In this document: positions 20,063-30,678 of the stretch, piece by piece
How the letters are laid out: each line of letters starts with the position of its first letter
Position numbering within the stretch: position 1 is the stretch's first letter
NCBI RefSeq assembly: GCF_000165735.1
Contig: NZ_GL538177.1
Coordinates: 1-64,000 of the forward strand
Length of the DNA: 64,000 bases
Reading direction: 5' to 3'
Source of the DNA: Megasphaera micronuciformis F0359
GTDB lineage: Bacteria; Bacillota; Negativicutes; Veillonellales; Megasphaeraceae
The notes under the pieces: generated by a model
What the model was told of the DNA's origin: nothing
Databases searched by the model: none
What the model saw: only the letters and a program-made list of their open reading frames with translations
Translations under genes and position numbers: made by a program

Positions 20063-21328
20063 ATGCAAGGTCTGGCATTGTCTTTACAACAAAAACAAAA
20101 AACAACCCAGTTCCAGAAGCTTGCCACAACATTGCTAACCCTTCAAGGTCAAGACCTGGATGAATATATACGACAGCAAAGTGATGAAAACCCGCTGATT
20201 GAAGTGGCTTACCCTTCTCGCCGTCCCGATGCGGACCTGCCTATAGCCAAACTGTCGGAAACGCCGCAAGAAAAGCTGAAAAATCAGCTTTCTTTACTTT
20301 CATTACCCGTAACGATTCGAAAAATTGCCGAATTCATCATTGATTCCTTGGATGAAAAGGGGTTCTTTAAAGACGAAGACTTGCGGACGGCCGCCAGGCT
20401 CCCCTTTAGCCGTTGGGATATCGGGCGCGCAGCCATAGCCGTTCGCTCCCTCGATCCGCCGGGCGTCGGGGCGCGTTCGCTTTGCGACTCACTCATTATC
20501 CAAGCACGCCGCAAAAAAAACTGTCCGCCCCATACATTACAGCTTTTAAAAAATCACTATGACAATTTTCTGAACGGTCGCTGGCAAGTTCTTCGCAAGG
20601 AATCAGGCATAACTAACGATGAATTATCAAAGGTTATCGCTTTTTTACGTACTCTGTCGCTGGTTCCCTTGGAGCAAACGCCTCCGACGGCATTGTGGAT
20701 TCGACCTGAAGGGGAACTGGTCATCGACACGGACACTGCATCCGTTCGCCCCGTATTGTTTCAGGCCTGTCCGTCCGTACGCTTCCGTTCCGACTTGTAT
20801 GCGAGTTATCACAATACGGGGGATAAGCCGACACAACTCTTTTTGAGTCATGCCAAGCGTTCATATGCAACCTTACGTTCCGCCTTGGCTTATCGTTCCG
20901 ATTCCATTCGACGAGTTTTGGAAGTTATTGCCACCGAGCAGCAGGAAGCCTTGCTGGCAGGTGTTCCGTTACAACCGTTAACACAGCGCGATATTGCCTT
21001 ACGGACGGGACTGAGTGAAACAACGGTAAGCCGAGTCTGTAAAAATCGATACATACTTTTTCGAAACCGTACATACAAGATCCAGCATTTTCTTTCTCGT
21101 GCTTACGAAAAAGAGGTAGGTTCCAGTATTTCAGATGACGAGGTAAAACGAAAACTGCTTGCCCTGATTGATACGGAAGACCGCACCAAGCCCTATTCGG
21201 ATAATGCTTTAACAAAGCTTCTTGTTGCCCAAAATATCCCCATCGCCCGTAGAACGATAACTAAACTGCGATTGCAACTGGGTATCCCCAACAGCACTAT
21301 TCGAAAGGCCCATAATTCTAATTCTTAA
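20063..21328 (+). CDS. rpoN: RNA polymerase sigma-54 factor
   Basis: A 421-residue sigma-54. Region I is the Gln/Leu-rich N terminus (LSLQQKQK...LLTLQGQDL), which contacts enhancer-binding activators. It is followed by the core-binding domain (residues about 75-240), a helix-turn-helix (TQRDIALRTGLSETTVSR, near 305) and the RpoN box ARRTITKLR near residue 400, which reads the -24 element. The ATG at 20063 is used because GAGGTG at 20051-20056 is correctly spaced; the GTG at 20054 lies inside that site. No activator gene is in the window, so its targets are unknown. It is followed by DUF488 and eno on the same strand. Confidence 0.94.
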   Translation: MQGLALSLQQKQKTTQFQKLATTLLTLQGQDLDEYIRQQSDENPLIEVAYPSRRPDADLPIAKLSETPQEKLKNQLSLLSLPVTIRKIAEFIIDSLDEKGFFKDEDLRTAARLPFSRWDIGRAAIAVRSLDPPGVGARSLCDSLIIQARRKKNCPPHTLQLLKNHYDNFLNGRWQVLRKESGITNDELSKVIAFLRTLSLVPLEQTPPTALWIRPEGELVIDTDTASVRPVLFQACPSVRFRSDLYASYHNTGDKPTQLFLSHAKRSYATLRSALAYRSDSIRRVLEVIATEQQEALLAGVPLQPLTQRDIALRTGLSETTVSRVCKNRYILFRNRTYKIQHFLSRAYEKEVGSSISDDEVKRKLLALIDTEDRTKPYSDNALTKLLVAQNIPIARRTITKLRLQLGIPNSTIRKAHNSNS

Positions 21329-21409
21329 TTGCTAAAAATCTACTGTAGAAGTATAATTCAAATGTTGCAAGAATATAGTTATTATACGTAATTAACGGAG
21401 GATGATTTC

Positions 21410-21781
21410 GTGGGTAAATTACAGTGGAAGCGAGTTTACGACGCACCGGAAGAAAGCGACGGATACCGTATTCTTATTGATAGACTTTGGCCGAGAGGCA
21501 TGAAAAAGGAAGCGGCCGAACTCTCCGACTGGGCCAAAGACATTGCTCCGTCAACGGACTTGCGCAAAAAGTACCATCACGGGGAGATTTCCTACGAAGA
21601 TTTTGCCGCCGCTTACGACAAGGAATTATCCGATAATGCAAATTTACCGACCTTTGCTAAAGAAATCAAAGATCACCTTCGTGACGGTAATGTAACACTC
21701 CTTTACGCCGGGAAAGATCCGGATAAAAGTCAGATTCCTACCTTAAAAAACCATATTAATAAGCATGAACATATTAGCTGA
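21410..21781 (+). CDS. DUF488 family protein
   Basis: A 123-residue protein of the DUF488 family, recognised from the near-N-terminal RVYD...DGYRILIDRLWPRG block and the C-terminal LLYAGKDPDKSQ block. The function is not established. The GTG start has ACGGAGG 9 bases upstream. It ends 18 bp before the enolase ATG and is likely transcribed with it. Confidence 0.85.
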   Translation: MGKLQWKRVYDAPEESDGYRILIDRLWPRGMKKEAAELSDWAKDIAPSTDLRKKYHHGEISYEDFAAAYDKELSDNANLPTFAKEIKDHLRDGNVTLLYAGKDPDKSQIPTLKNHINKHEHIS

Positions 21782-23095
<1,314 letters not shown>

Positions 23096-23104
23096 TATAA
23101 AAGT

Positions 23105-23134
23105 AAAGACGTATGGCTTAAGCCATACGTCTTT
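23105..23134. terminator. Bidirectional terminator between eno and the hydrogenase-type operon
   Basis: AAAGACGTATGGCTT and AAGCCATACGTCTTT form a perfect palindrome with T-runs on both strands, ending two convergent transcription units. Confidence 0.9.
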
Positions 23135-23174
23135 TTATTTGTCTGACAGTTTTTTTATCATTCTCTTGTATAAA

Positions 23175-23810
23175 TCAACTGTTCATACGATTGAAATATT
23201 CAATGGCCTTCGGACTGAATTCAATAAACGTATTGCCGTATGAGAAGGGACCCAGTTCATACGGCTGGTATACGAGATTGATATATCCCTTGCCGCTTAA
23301 GAAGTAATTGTCCGATGCATAGTCTACATGCCATCCCTGTGGCAAGTATGTCCTTTTCCGAGTGCTCGTATAAAAGGAGAGGACCCCGTCCCGCACAGCA
23401 GTATCCAGTTGTTTGGCACTTGCAATTTTGACGTAGTTATATAAAGGAACCCGTTGGCCTGTTCTCTTATCATACACCATGCCTCTGGTTCTGTAGGATC
23501 CGTGCGCCGCCCCGGCACGATAATAGTACGTTGTCAACAAGAGAGAAACTACGTCCTTATCTTCATACGTCACTTTATAGCTTTGCGATACTTGGTAAAC
23601 GTGACGATTATAGTAGGCGTCCTTGGCTTCACCTACATAAGCGGCAATATCCGTATTGATAGCAGTCTGAGCTATCGCATTTTCCGTATAAACGAGTGGA
23701 TACTTCAAATCCATATTCATATCCGTTTGGCTGCCCGTCACGACTTTGGCATACGCCGGGACTGCCAAGGTGCTTAAAAGTGCTATCATACCGAGTTTCT
23801 TCCAATTCAT
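23175..23810 (-). CDS. Secreted DUF3298/DUF4163-type protein
   Basis: A 211-residue exported protein. Residues 1-21 are a signal peptide (KK, hydrophobic LGMIALLSTLAVP, cleavage near AYA). The mature part resembles the DUF4163/DUF3298 pair: a beta-rich domain with a SYKVTYEDKDVVSLLLTTYYYRAGAAHG block, a segment typical of RsiV-like and other cell-surface Firmicute proteins, and a C-terminal FYTSTRKRTYLPQGWHVD...FLSGKGYINLVYQPYELGPFSYG. Function is unknown. It is the last gene of the operon, 33 bp after PAP2, and may be only loosely connected to the upstream functions. Confidence 0.8.
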   Translation of the reverse strand: MNWKKLGMIALLSTLAVPAYAKVVTGSQTDMNMDLKYPLVYTENAIAQTAINTDIAAYVGEAKDAYYNRHVYQVSQSYKVTYEDKDVVSLLLTTYYYRAGAAHGSYRTRGMVYDKRTGQRVPLYNYVKIASAKQLDTAVRDGVLSFYTSTRKRTYLPQGWHVDYASDNYFLSGKGYINLVYQPYELGPFSYGNTFIEFSPKAIEYFNRMNS

Positions 23811-23843
23811 TATCTCATCACTCCTTCTCTTTAGCCGGAACCT

Positions 23844-24410
23844 TTATTTCTGTCTCAGTATATCTTCCGCTTCTGTACAAACATAAGCCAACTGTCGAGA
23901 TAATTTTCGCAATCTTTGTGATGAATGCACCCATACGGCGCAACCGGCTGCCAGTACGGCACTGCCGATAATATCACTCATGTAATGTACACCCGCGAAG
24001 ACTCTGGACAGGCCTTGTAACAAGGCCCACCCCAAAAGACGGTTACCTCCGCTTTGCCGGCTAAGGATAAGCGAAAAGGCTGCGGCTACGGCATTTAGCG
24101 TGTGATTACTCGGAAAGGAAGCATTATCTCCGTGAGTAATACGTGCTGTTTTACCCCGAGTAAACGGCCTCGGTCTGCGCCAGATACGCCGAATGAGAAA
24201 TGACACTGACGAGGCCGCAAGAACGGAAAAAATTGCCTCCACGAGGGCCTCCCGTTTTCGTATCCGTTCCTTACGAGATGCCACAAACCACGAAACAATT
24301 CCGTACAAAGGATAAATAAGAAACCCGAAACGAGCCACCCAAACAAGAAGTCTTTCATATCCCCGTACTACTACGAAAGTTATATAAATAAAGCGTAAAA
24401 TACGTGACAT
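23844..24410 (-). CDS. PAP2-superfamily membrane phosphatase
   Basis: A 188-residue membrane phosphatase of the PAP2 family, with motifs of the undecaprenyl-pyrophosphate or phosphatidic-acid phosphatase type. Motif 1 is reduced to KTARITHGD, motif 2 is the FPSNHT block (catalytic His) and motif 3 is SRVFAGVHYMSDI (second His and Asp). Four or five hydrophobic helices are visible. It would act at the outer face of the inner membrane. It lies 14 bp after the racemase homologue. Confidence 0.85.
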   Translation of the reverse strand: MSRILRFIYITFVVVRGYERLLVWVARFGFLIYPLYGIVSWFVASRKERIRKREALVEAIFSVLAASSVSFLIRRIWRRPRPFTRGKTARITHGDNASFPSNHTLNAVAAAFSLILSRQSGGNRLLGWALLQGLSRVFAGVHYMSDIIGSAVLAAGCAVWVHSSQRLRKLSRQLAYVCTEAEDILRQK

Positions 24411-24424
24411 TTTCTATACCCCGA

Positions 24425-25111
24425 TTATTCCGTCACGGCCTTGATCAAAGCTTCTACATGCACGTCCGTTACATCTACAACAGGCACAGATATATTCATC
24501 GTCTTGAAAAGAATCGGCAATTCCGTACATCCTAATATAAGCGTATCTATATGATGACTGCCAATCATTTCTTCAACAAGGTTCGAGAAATATTTTTGTG
24601 CCGTCTCCGTTATGCTTCCCGCTTCCAATTCTTTTTCTATAAATTTATGAACCTTCAACTGATCGGCTTCTTCAGGAACAATCGCTTCAATGCCCTTATC
24701 TCTAAAAGCCTTTTTGAAAAAGTCTTCTCTCATGGTAAACAAGGTACCTAACAACAAAGGCCTCTTAAGCCCTTGTTCTGCCACATAATGAGCTGTCACG
24801 GCTACACTGCTGACCAAGGGAACATGTGATTTTTCAGACAACTTGTCAAAGACGATATGCGGCGTATTGCCCGTCATAGCGACGACTTGTGCACCGCCTG
24901 CCACCAGATTGGTAATGCCCTTGTCCAAATACGCCGTAAGACCTGCATAATCCTTTTGGCCACAATAAGACAACACTCGATGAACATCTAGGCTCTCTAT
25001 AAGAAGTGGCGGAAACAGATTTTCCCGCTTATAAACTCTCTCGGTTATCTTTTTATAGTATAACAGCGTAGATTCGGGGCCGATACCGCCGATTAACCCT
25101 AATTTTTTCAT
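24425..25111 (-). CDS. Aspartate/glutamate racemase-family protein lacking the first catalytic residue
   Basis: A 228-residue protein of the Asp/Glu racemase superfamily, with GLIGGIGPEST at residues 5-15 and the second catalytic Cys in ILGCTELP (Cys195). The first acid/base residue, normally Cys or Thr in [CT]NT.H, is Gly81 here (MTGNTPH). A classical two-base racemisation is therefore doubtful; one-sided chemistry or another role is possible. Its start codon overlaps the hydF stop (ATGA), so it is translated with hydF. Whether it belongs to cofactor assembly or is a passenger cannot be told from sequence. Confidence 0.8.
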   Translation of the reverse strand: MKKLGLIGGIGPESTLLYYKKITERVYKRENLFPPLLIESLDVHRVLSYCGQKDYAGLTAYLDKGITNLVAGGAQVVAMTGNTPHIVFDKLSEKSHVPLVSSVAVTAHYVAEQGLKRPLLLGTLFTMREDFFKKAFRDKGIEAIVPEEADQLKVHKFIEKELEAGSITETAQKYFSNLVEEMIGSHHIDTLILGCTELPILFKTMNISVPVVDVTDVHVEALIKAVTE

Positions 25112-26316
25112 AACTTCTCCTTCAAAAAAGCCAATTCCGGAACAGCCTCTGCCGACCGTTCCAGAATACCGTTCATGTAGGCAATTAAAATGCCGTAGTT
25201 AACAATCGGCCTAAGTTGACGCTTAGCTTCTTTCGCTCTATATTTCATTTCTTTTTCGTTCAGCATACACCCGCCGCAATGAATGACCAAAGAATAGGGA
25301 CTCAAATCTTGCGGGAAAGTCATGCCGCTTGATGTTTCAATATGAATGTCTTTTCTCGTAAAGGTTTTAAGCCAACGCGGAATTTTCACCGTGCCGATAT
25401 CTTCACATTGTCGGTGGTGTGTACATCCTTCGGCAATAAGCACCGTATCCCCGTCGGCCAATCGTTTTACGGCATTAATGCCGGTTGTAAGAGCAGGCAA
25501 GATCCCCTTGTGACGAGCCATTAACACAGAAAAAGATGTCAATTTCAAATGCTTCGGGGCAATGGCGGCCACTTCTTTAAAAACCTGACTGTCCGTAATG
25601 ATAAAAACCGGTTCTTTGTTCAAAAGAGAAAGCGTTTCACCCAATCGTTTTTCATCCGTAACTACGGCTACGGCTCGAGCCTCTAAAATTTCGCGAATCG
25701 TTTGTTGTTGCGGCAAAATAAGGCGCCCCTTCGGCGCCGCCTTATCAATAGGCACGACAAGAACAACCGCATCGCCTTCATGAAGCAGATCTGAAATAAT
25801 AGGTGTCTCAATATCCCTTACCCCAACCAGACTGATCAGTCGTTCCTTAAGCTTATCAATACCGGTCTTTGCGACGGTGCTGACAAAGATTTCACGGCCT
25901 GTCTCTTCCTTGTCGCAATTCAACAAATCCGCCTTGTTTCTCACAATACAATACGGGATTTTTCTCTCTTTTACAAGGGCAATCAGCTCCTTATCCGATG
26001 GCGTAAGTGGCAGGGTACCGTCCGTTACGATAACGGCTATGTCCGTCTTACGTAATACCTCTTTAGTTTTTTCTATGCGTAAGAGGCCCACCTTACCCGC
26101 ATCGTCCAATCCCGGGGTATCTATTAATACGACAGGACCTAAGGGCAAAAGTTCCATAGCCTTATACACAGGATCCGTCGTCGTTCCCTTCACATCCGAC
26201 ACAATGGCCGTATACTGCCCCGTAACGGCATTGACCAAGCTAGATTTTCCCGCATTTCGATTACCGAAAAAACCGATGTGGATTCGCTCTCCTCTCGGCG
26301 TTTCATTCAGTCCCAT
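25108..26316 (-). CDS. hydF: [FeFe]-hydrogenase H-cluster maturation GTPase
   Basis: A 402-residue HydF, the scaffold that carries the diiron precursor and delivers it to [FeFe] hydrogenase. The N-terminal GTPase domain has P-loop GNRNAGKSS (18-26), switch GTTTDP, DTPG and NKADL. The C-terminal cluster-binding domain has the diagnostic CxH...HCxxC set: Cys298, His300, His346-Cys347 and Cys350 (EGCTHH and IHCGGC). Length and ligands are complete, so it is probably functional. Its usual partners HydE and HydG are not in the window; instead it is co-transcribed with HypCDEF and two NifH-like systems. It lies 11 bp after NifH-like 2. Confidence 0.96.
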   Translation of the reverse strand: MGLNETPRGERIHIGFFGNRNAGKSSLVNAVTGQYTAIVSDVKGTTTDPVYKAMELLPLGPVVLIDTPGLDDAGKVGLLRIEKTKEVLRKTDIAVIVTDGTLPLTPSDKELIALVKERKIPYCIVRNKADLLNCDKEETGREIFVSTVAKTGIDKLKERLISLVGVRDIETPIISDLLHEGDAVVLVVPIDKAAPKGRLILPQQQTIREILEARAVAVVTDEKRLGETLSLLNKEPVFIITDSQVFKEVAAIAPKHLKLTSFSVLMARHKGILPALTTGINAVKRLADGDTVLIAEGCTHHRQCEDIGTVKIPRWLKTFTRKDIHIETSSGMTFPQDLSPYSLVIHCGGCMLNEKEMKYRAKEAKRQLRPIVNYGILIAYMNGILERSAEAVPELAFLKEKL

Positions 26317-26327
26317 AGCCGTTTCTC

Positions 26328-27077
26328 CTATTCATTTCCGAGCAGGCGTTGCGCCAATTGTCTATATACGATACTTATATCGGAATCCGGTTCGCCTTCT
26401 ATAACCGTCATGCCTCGGTCTTCCCAAACTTGAATTTCTTTGCTTCTGGGAATATCCGCCAAAATAGGCAGATCTCTTTCGTCCGCAAAGGCTTTAACCC
26501 GCTCATACTCGTCTTCTACATTACGACGATTCAAAATAAGTCCTTTCACGCTCGCATAGCCGCGGTTTTGGAAGTTCTGTACAGCCTTATAAATATTATG
26601 AGCGGCATAAAGGGACATTTTTTCTCCCGATGTAACGATACAAACTTCTTCGGCATATCCGTCACGAATAGGGGCGGAAAAGCCGCCGCATACAACGTCT
26701 CCCAGGACATCGTACAAAACAATTTCGGGATTTATCTTTTCAAATACTTCCAATTCATCTATCAAATCGAAGGTGGCGATAATACCGCGTCCGGCGCAAC
26801 CGAGCCCCGGCGTGGGACCTCCCGTTTCCATACAAAAAACATGACCGAATCCGTAGGCTCCGATGTGTTTAAAATCGGGGGCTTCCGTATACTTGCGATA
26901 ATAGTCCATAACAGGCATGAGCGGCTTACCGCCCAATAAATTCATAGTCGAGTCGGCCTTCGGATCACACCCGATTTGAATAACTCTTTTTCCCATTCGA
27001 GCAAAGGCGGCAGCCAAGTTTGACGTAGTCGTCGATTTGCCGATACCGCCCTTACCGTATATAGCCAATTTTTTCAT
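26328..27077 (-). CDS. NifH-like Fe-protein ATPase, copy 2
   Basis: A 249-residue Fe protein of the NifH/BchL/CfbC superfamily, which uses ATP hydrolysis to pass electrons from a [4Fe-4S] cluster bridging two subunits. It has Walker [10 protein letters not shown] (8-16), GCDPKADST, cluster ligands Cys94 (GLGCAGRG) and Cys130 (GDVVCGGF), and NRR near residue 185. The ATG at 27077 has GGGAG upstream and starts directly at the P-loop strand. It is about 65% similar by eye to copy 1 at 36557-37312, but clearly a separate paralogue. It closes module 2 (C-D-H2) next to hydF. The partners are presumably component-1-like C and D. It is not evidence of nitrogen fixation. Confidence 0.9.
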   Translation of the reverse strand: MKKLAIYGKGGIGKSTTTSNLAAAFARMGKRVIQIGCDPKADSTMNLLGGKPLMPVMDYYRKYTEAPDFKHIGAYGFGHVFCMETGGPTPGLGCAGRGIIATFDLIDELEVFEKINPEIVLYDVLGDVVCGGFSAPIRDGYAEEVCIVTSGEKMSLYAAHNIYKAVQNFQNRGYASVKGLILNRRNVEDEYERVKAFADERDLPILADIPRSKEIQVWEDRGMTVIEGEPDSDISIVYRQLAQRLLGNE

Positions 27078-27091
27078 AATATACTCCCGAA

Positions 27092-28327
27092 TTATAAATT
27101 CTTCGCCCATTCTTCAATAAATCCGCCAATAAAAAGCGGCATTTCATCCCTGTACCGACGGCCGGAATAGGCTTCATGAGGAAAAGATACGAACCGTTTC
27201 GCCTCTTTCGGTAACAGATGTGCGTAAATAGGGTCGGCTATAATTTTCTTTGCAGTCTTACAAACCTGCCGCAATTCATCTTCTACACTGATAATATCCA
27301 TATCTTTCAAAAGTAAATTCGGTGCATCCGCCAAGGGACAAATAAGACGAATATTTTCTATGCCTTTTTCAACTTCTAAATAACGACGCAAAGATAAAAT
27401 TCTCACAGGCTCGCCGATAAGCAGTATATCACAAGGCTCTTCGCTTTGTCGGCTCTCATTTTTCCATGCGTTGAGATCAGCCATGGCGAACTGTACCTTA
27501 CGTAATGACTCTTCTCCCGTAAGTCCCGTTAAATATGTCGAGTCACCGCTCTCCAAAGCCTTTAACCACGGCTCTACGGCAGCACGTCCTGCGGGAATTC
27601 CCACTACATAAGGAATATCATACTTTTCCTTCAGGTACTGGGCTGCATAAAAACCCGTAGAAGACACGACGGCATTAACATCCCCTTCGGCGGCAAGGGA
27701 CATATTTTCGAGAGAATCACCCATAGACCAGGATGAATGCACCTGAAGTCCCGCTTCTTCAATCAGCTTTTTCAGTTCCGTCGCATTACCGACAACGGAA
27801 AAATCCAGCGGTGTCAAGCCGAGTATATTGACTTTTACTGCCGGTTTTTGCGGCTTTACTCGCGGCGACTTTACAAATTCTTTTGCCAGCCGTAAGTAAG
27901 CTTCGCCGGCTCCGGGCAAATAACTGTGAATACCGTCTGTCCTGAAGGATAAAACGGGAAGGCCTGTACGTTGCCTCAAGATCCGTTCAATAGCCCGAAA
28001 ATCCGTACCTATAGCATTCGGCATGGGGCTACCGCCGACGGCAATAAAGACCGGACAAGTTTCTTCGGCAGCGGCCGCCACTTCGTCAATAAGACGCATA
28101 TCATTGCCCTGAATCGTGTCGATCTCACAAAGTCCCGAAATATATACCATAGACGGCGTGTCATACCAACGCGGTTCATCATGTGTACTGTACGTAGAAT
28201 TACATCCCGATGCGTCATGCATAACTACAAGACCGCCCAGTTCATATAAAGCTGACGCGATGCCGAACATATCAACCGCATAAGTAGACAATATTTGTTG
28301 TGCCTGTTTCACGCCCGACACCCCCAA
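27092..28327 (-). CDS. Nitrogenase component-1-like protein D (beta-type)
   Basis: A 411-residue protein of the nitrogenase component 1 / oxidoreductase fold. Candidate cluster ligands are Cys42 (DASGCNS), Cys67 (SGLCEID) and Cys91 ([12 protein letters not shown]), at spacings that recall the three P-cluster-type Cys of NifD/NifK. A DEPRWY motif follows at 50-55. Protein B (34228-35265) shares the DA.GC....DEPRW block, so B and D are paralogues. FeMo-cofactor ligands of NifD are not recognisable. It overlaps the gene for C by 19 bp, suggesting an obligate pair, and is followed by NifH-like 2. Confidence 0.82.
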   Translation of the reverse strand: MGVSGVKQAQQILSTYAVDMFGIASALYELGGLVVMHDASGCNSTYSTHDEPRWYDTPSMVYISGLCEIDTIQGNDMRLIDEVAAAAEETCPVFIAVGGSPMPNAIGTDFRAIERILRQRTGLPVLSFRTDGIHSYLPGAGEAYLRLAKEFVKSPRVKPQKPAVKVNILGLTPLDFSVVGNATELKKLIEEAGLQVHSSWSMGDSLENMSLAAEGDVNAVVSSTGFYAAQYLKEKYDIPYVVGIPAGRAAVEPWLKALESGDSTYLTGLTGEESLRKVQFAMADLNAWKNESRQSEEPCDILLIGEPVRILSLRRYLEVEKGIENIRLICPLADAPNLLLKDMDIISVEDELRQVCKTAKKIIADPIYAHLLPKEAKRFVSFPHEAYSGRRYRDEMPLFIGGFIEEWAKNL

Positions 28328-29658
28328 GCCTTGATTTGAATAAGGGACTGTACGTCCTGCTCCGTCCCTGCACCGAGTATCATCATATCCATGAGCTTCA
28401 AAAGCCCCGTATATCCGTACAAGCCGCTGTTCTCAATAAGATTTACAAAATGTTTGGTCCCCGTAAAATAGGCTGCTTTTTGCCCGACAGCCAAGACGGG
28501 ACCGTGACGTTGTACCTCGTCTCTCGGTAAAAGGCGACGTTTATAATGCATAGTCGAACGTAATGACAGGCGGGGATAATGTTCTTTAAGAAAATAAAAA
28601 TCGGCCTCGTCGGCCCTATCGACCGCATCCAAATAAACGGCAAAGACATCTATATCATGAGTCAGCAAAAACCGTGCCAACGACAAGGGCCGCGGCGTGG
28701 CCGAGCAGTCAACGGCTACCCCCATTCCTTTTAAAGCGTCCTTAAGCTGCCTTGCCTTATTTGCAATTTTCTTTTCATACATATCGCAATCGGGCAAAGT
28801 CGCCCCGAAACGCTTCGCTGCCGTTTCTAAAAGTGAGCGTATCTCAAAAATATCATAAGAATAGGGCAGATATACAGCGTCTCTTTCCAATCTTCGAGCC
28901 GTATCTTCCGCTGCCGGACGAGAATTTTCCAAGAAAAAAATCTCCGCCTGCGCCGCCCCCAAATCCTTATAGTCGGCATAGGTTTTACAGTCTGCAAAAT
29001 CCCCGATTTCCCACCCGGCATCAACAAGCATTCGCACCAATTCCGATTCCTTGTCTACAGGATAATAGTTAACTATAAAGTTGACCTTTTTCCGTACGGG
29101 TAAAGCCGTAACGGCTCGCATCAGCTGGCGTCGACCCAACACATCGGGTGAATAGCGCCTTTGTAGCGTAGGAATCATATAACCGTCTATAAAATCGATG
29201 TCCGGAAACCTTTTTCGCAACTGTGCGTATACTAAATGTATATCAATATGCAAAAAATGTTGAATGCAACTTGTAAATCCTTCAACACACCTGGGTCGTT
29301 CGGGAAGATGTTCGACAATATGCGCAATCCCGTCTATCATCATTTCTTCCAAATTGCCTTTTATAATATTCTCGTTCGTCACCGTAACCGTTGAAAACCG
29401 TTCGGCTCCGCCTTCTATCTCATGAGCCGACAACACCACTCCGTGCAAACAACAAGCACAACAAACATAAACCTGATGGCATTGGGGAATCAAAAAAGGA
29501 GAATGGGCAATTGTCCAATGTCCGCGAGCTGGCGATGCATATTGAAGCCCTATATGAAAAGGCTTCGGATACGAAGCTTCGCCTATATCGATCTCCGCCC
29601 CGTCAGGTGCCACTCTTATAGTCGGTACCCTCGGTCTTATTTCATTTTCGTAAATCAT
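28309..29658 (-). CDS. Nitrogenase component-1-like protein C (alpha-type)
   Basis: A 449-residue component-1-like protein. It has an unusual Cys cluster VCCACC (Cys66, 67, 69, 70, with Cys60 just before) and a second site Cys124/Cys131 (CVEGFTSCIQ). These align by position with GPGCCG and MTC of protein A, so A and C are paralogues. The C terminus (YGYTGLLKLMDMMI) resembles A ([13 protein letters not shown]) and the equivalent NifD/K end helix. It lies 15 bp after hypE and overlaps D. The Cys-rich motif could bind a second or larger Fe-S cluster. The substrate is unknown. Confidence 0.78.
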   Translation of the reverse strand: MIYENEIRPRVPTIRVAPDGAEIDIGEASYPKPFHIGLQYASPARGHWTIAHSPFLIPQCHQVYVCCACCLHGVVLSAHEIEGGAERFSTVTVTNENIIKGNLEEMMIDGIAHIVEHLPERPRCVEGFTSCIQHFLHIDIHLVYAQLRKRFPDIDFIDGYMIPTLQRRYSPDVLGRRQLMRAVTALPVRKKVNFIVNYYPVDKESELVRMLVDAGWEIGDFADCKTYADYKDLGAAQAEIFFLENSRPAAEDTARRLERDAVYLPYSYDIFEIRSLLETAAKRFGATLPDCDMYEKKIANKARQLKDALKGMGVAVDCSATPRPLSLARFLLTHDIDVFAVYLDAVDRADEADFYFLKEHYPRLSLRSTMHYKRRLLPRDEVQRHGPVLAVGQKAAYFTGTKHFVNLIENSGLYGYTGLLKLMDMMILGAGTEQDVQSLIQIKAWGCRA

Positions 29659-29673
29659 AAAACCGACGCTCCT

Positions 29674-30678
29674 TTAACAAATACGGGGCAATAACTCTCC
29701 GCTCGGCGGCGGTAATATCGTTTCCGTTCCTATTTCCGTCGTCACGGTTACCGTACCGCTACGCCCATCCGTAACTTCCCCGATAATGGCGGCATCAACA
29801 GAATACGGCTGAGTATGTAACACGGCTACTGCCTGTTCTGCCGCTTCCGCCGGTACGACAAAGACCAACCGGCCTTCACAGGCAAGATATAAGGGTTCCA
29901 AGCCCAGCATGCCGCAAACCCCCTTAACGGCCGGTCGGACAGGTATGTCCTGTGCCGTCAGATGCATGCCCGTACCGCTTTGTGCCGCAATCTCATATAA
30001 CACGGTGCCGACACCTCCGCGCGTAGCGTCGCGTATGACATGTATGTTTTCTGTTTGCGCCAAAACGGCGGCGACAGTCCGATTCAGGGGAGCACAATCA
30101 CTGGTTATATCAGCTTCTATACCGAATGTATCTCGGGCCAATAAAATAGCACATCCGTGACGACCTATATCGCCGCTTACAATGATTTTATCGCCCGGTT
30201 GTGCCGCTGCCCCGGACAGACAAAGACCGTCACGAATCTCACCGATCCCCGTCGTCGTTATGAAGAGTTTATCTACCTGGCCCCTTCCGGCAACCTTAGT
30301 ATCACCGGCTACAATATGAACGCCTGCCTCAGCTGCCGTTATCGCCATGGCTGCCACATATCGTTCCAAGTCATCAAAGGGTAATCCTTCTTCAATAACA
30401 AAGGCGCACGTAAGGTACTTCGGCACGGCACCCAGGCAAGCCAAGTCGTTAACAGTACCGCAAATGCTCAACTTACCGATATTTCCGCCGGGAAAGTCCG
30501 GCGGTGACACGATAAATCCGTCCGTCGAGACAGCCAATCTATTCGTACTAGACGGTAATACGGCCGCATCATCGGCAGTAAACAGAGGATTCCCCAAATA
30601 TTTTTTAAAAATACGCTCAATCAACTCGGACGTCTTCGCACCGCCCGAACCGTGGGCCATTGTAATTGTTTCGCTCAT
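29674..30678 (-). CDS. hypE: Carbamoyl dehydratase HypE
   Basis: A 334-residue HypE, which dehydrates the carbamoyl group placed on its C-terminal Cys by HypF to thiocyanate, the source of the CN ligands. The AIRS/PurM-like fold begins with MAHGSGGAKTSELI, followed by the D.AAV metal/ATP region. It ends exactly with PRIC, so the essential terminal Cys334 is intact. The gene starts one base from the hypD stop with GGAGG. It is part of a complete hypFCDE set without hypA or hypB. Confidence 0.96.
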   Translation of the reverse strand: MSETITMAHGSGGAKTSELIERIFKKYLGNPLFTADDAAVLPSSTNRLAVSTDGFIVSPPDFPGGNIGKLSICGTVNDLACLGAVPKYLTCAFVIEEGLPFDDLERYVAAMAITAAEAGVHIVAGDTKVAGRGQVDKLFITTTGIGEIRDGLCLSGAAAQPGDKIIVSGDIGRHGCAILLARDTFGIEADITSDCAPLNRTVAAVLAQTENIHVIRDATRGGVGTVLYEIAAQSGTGMHLTAQDIPVRPAVKGVCGMLGLEPLYLACEGRLVFVVPAEAAEQAVAVLHTQPYSVDAAIIGEVTDGRSGTVTVTTEIGTETILPPPSGELLPRIC

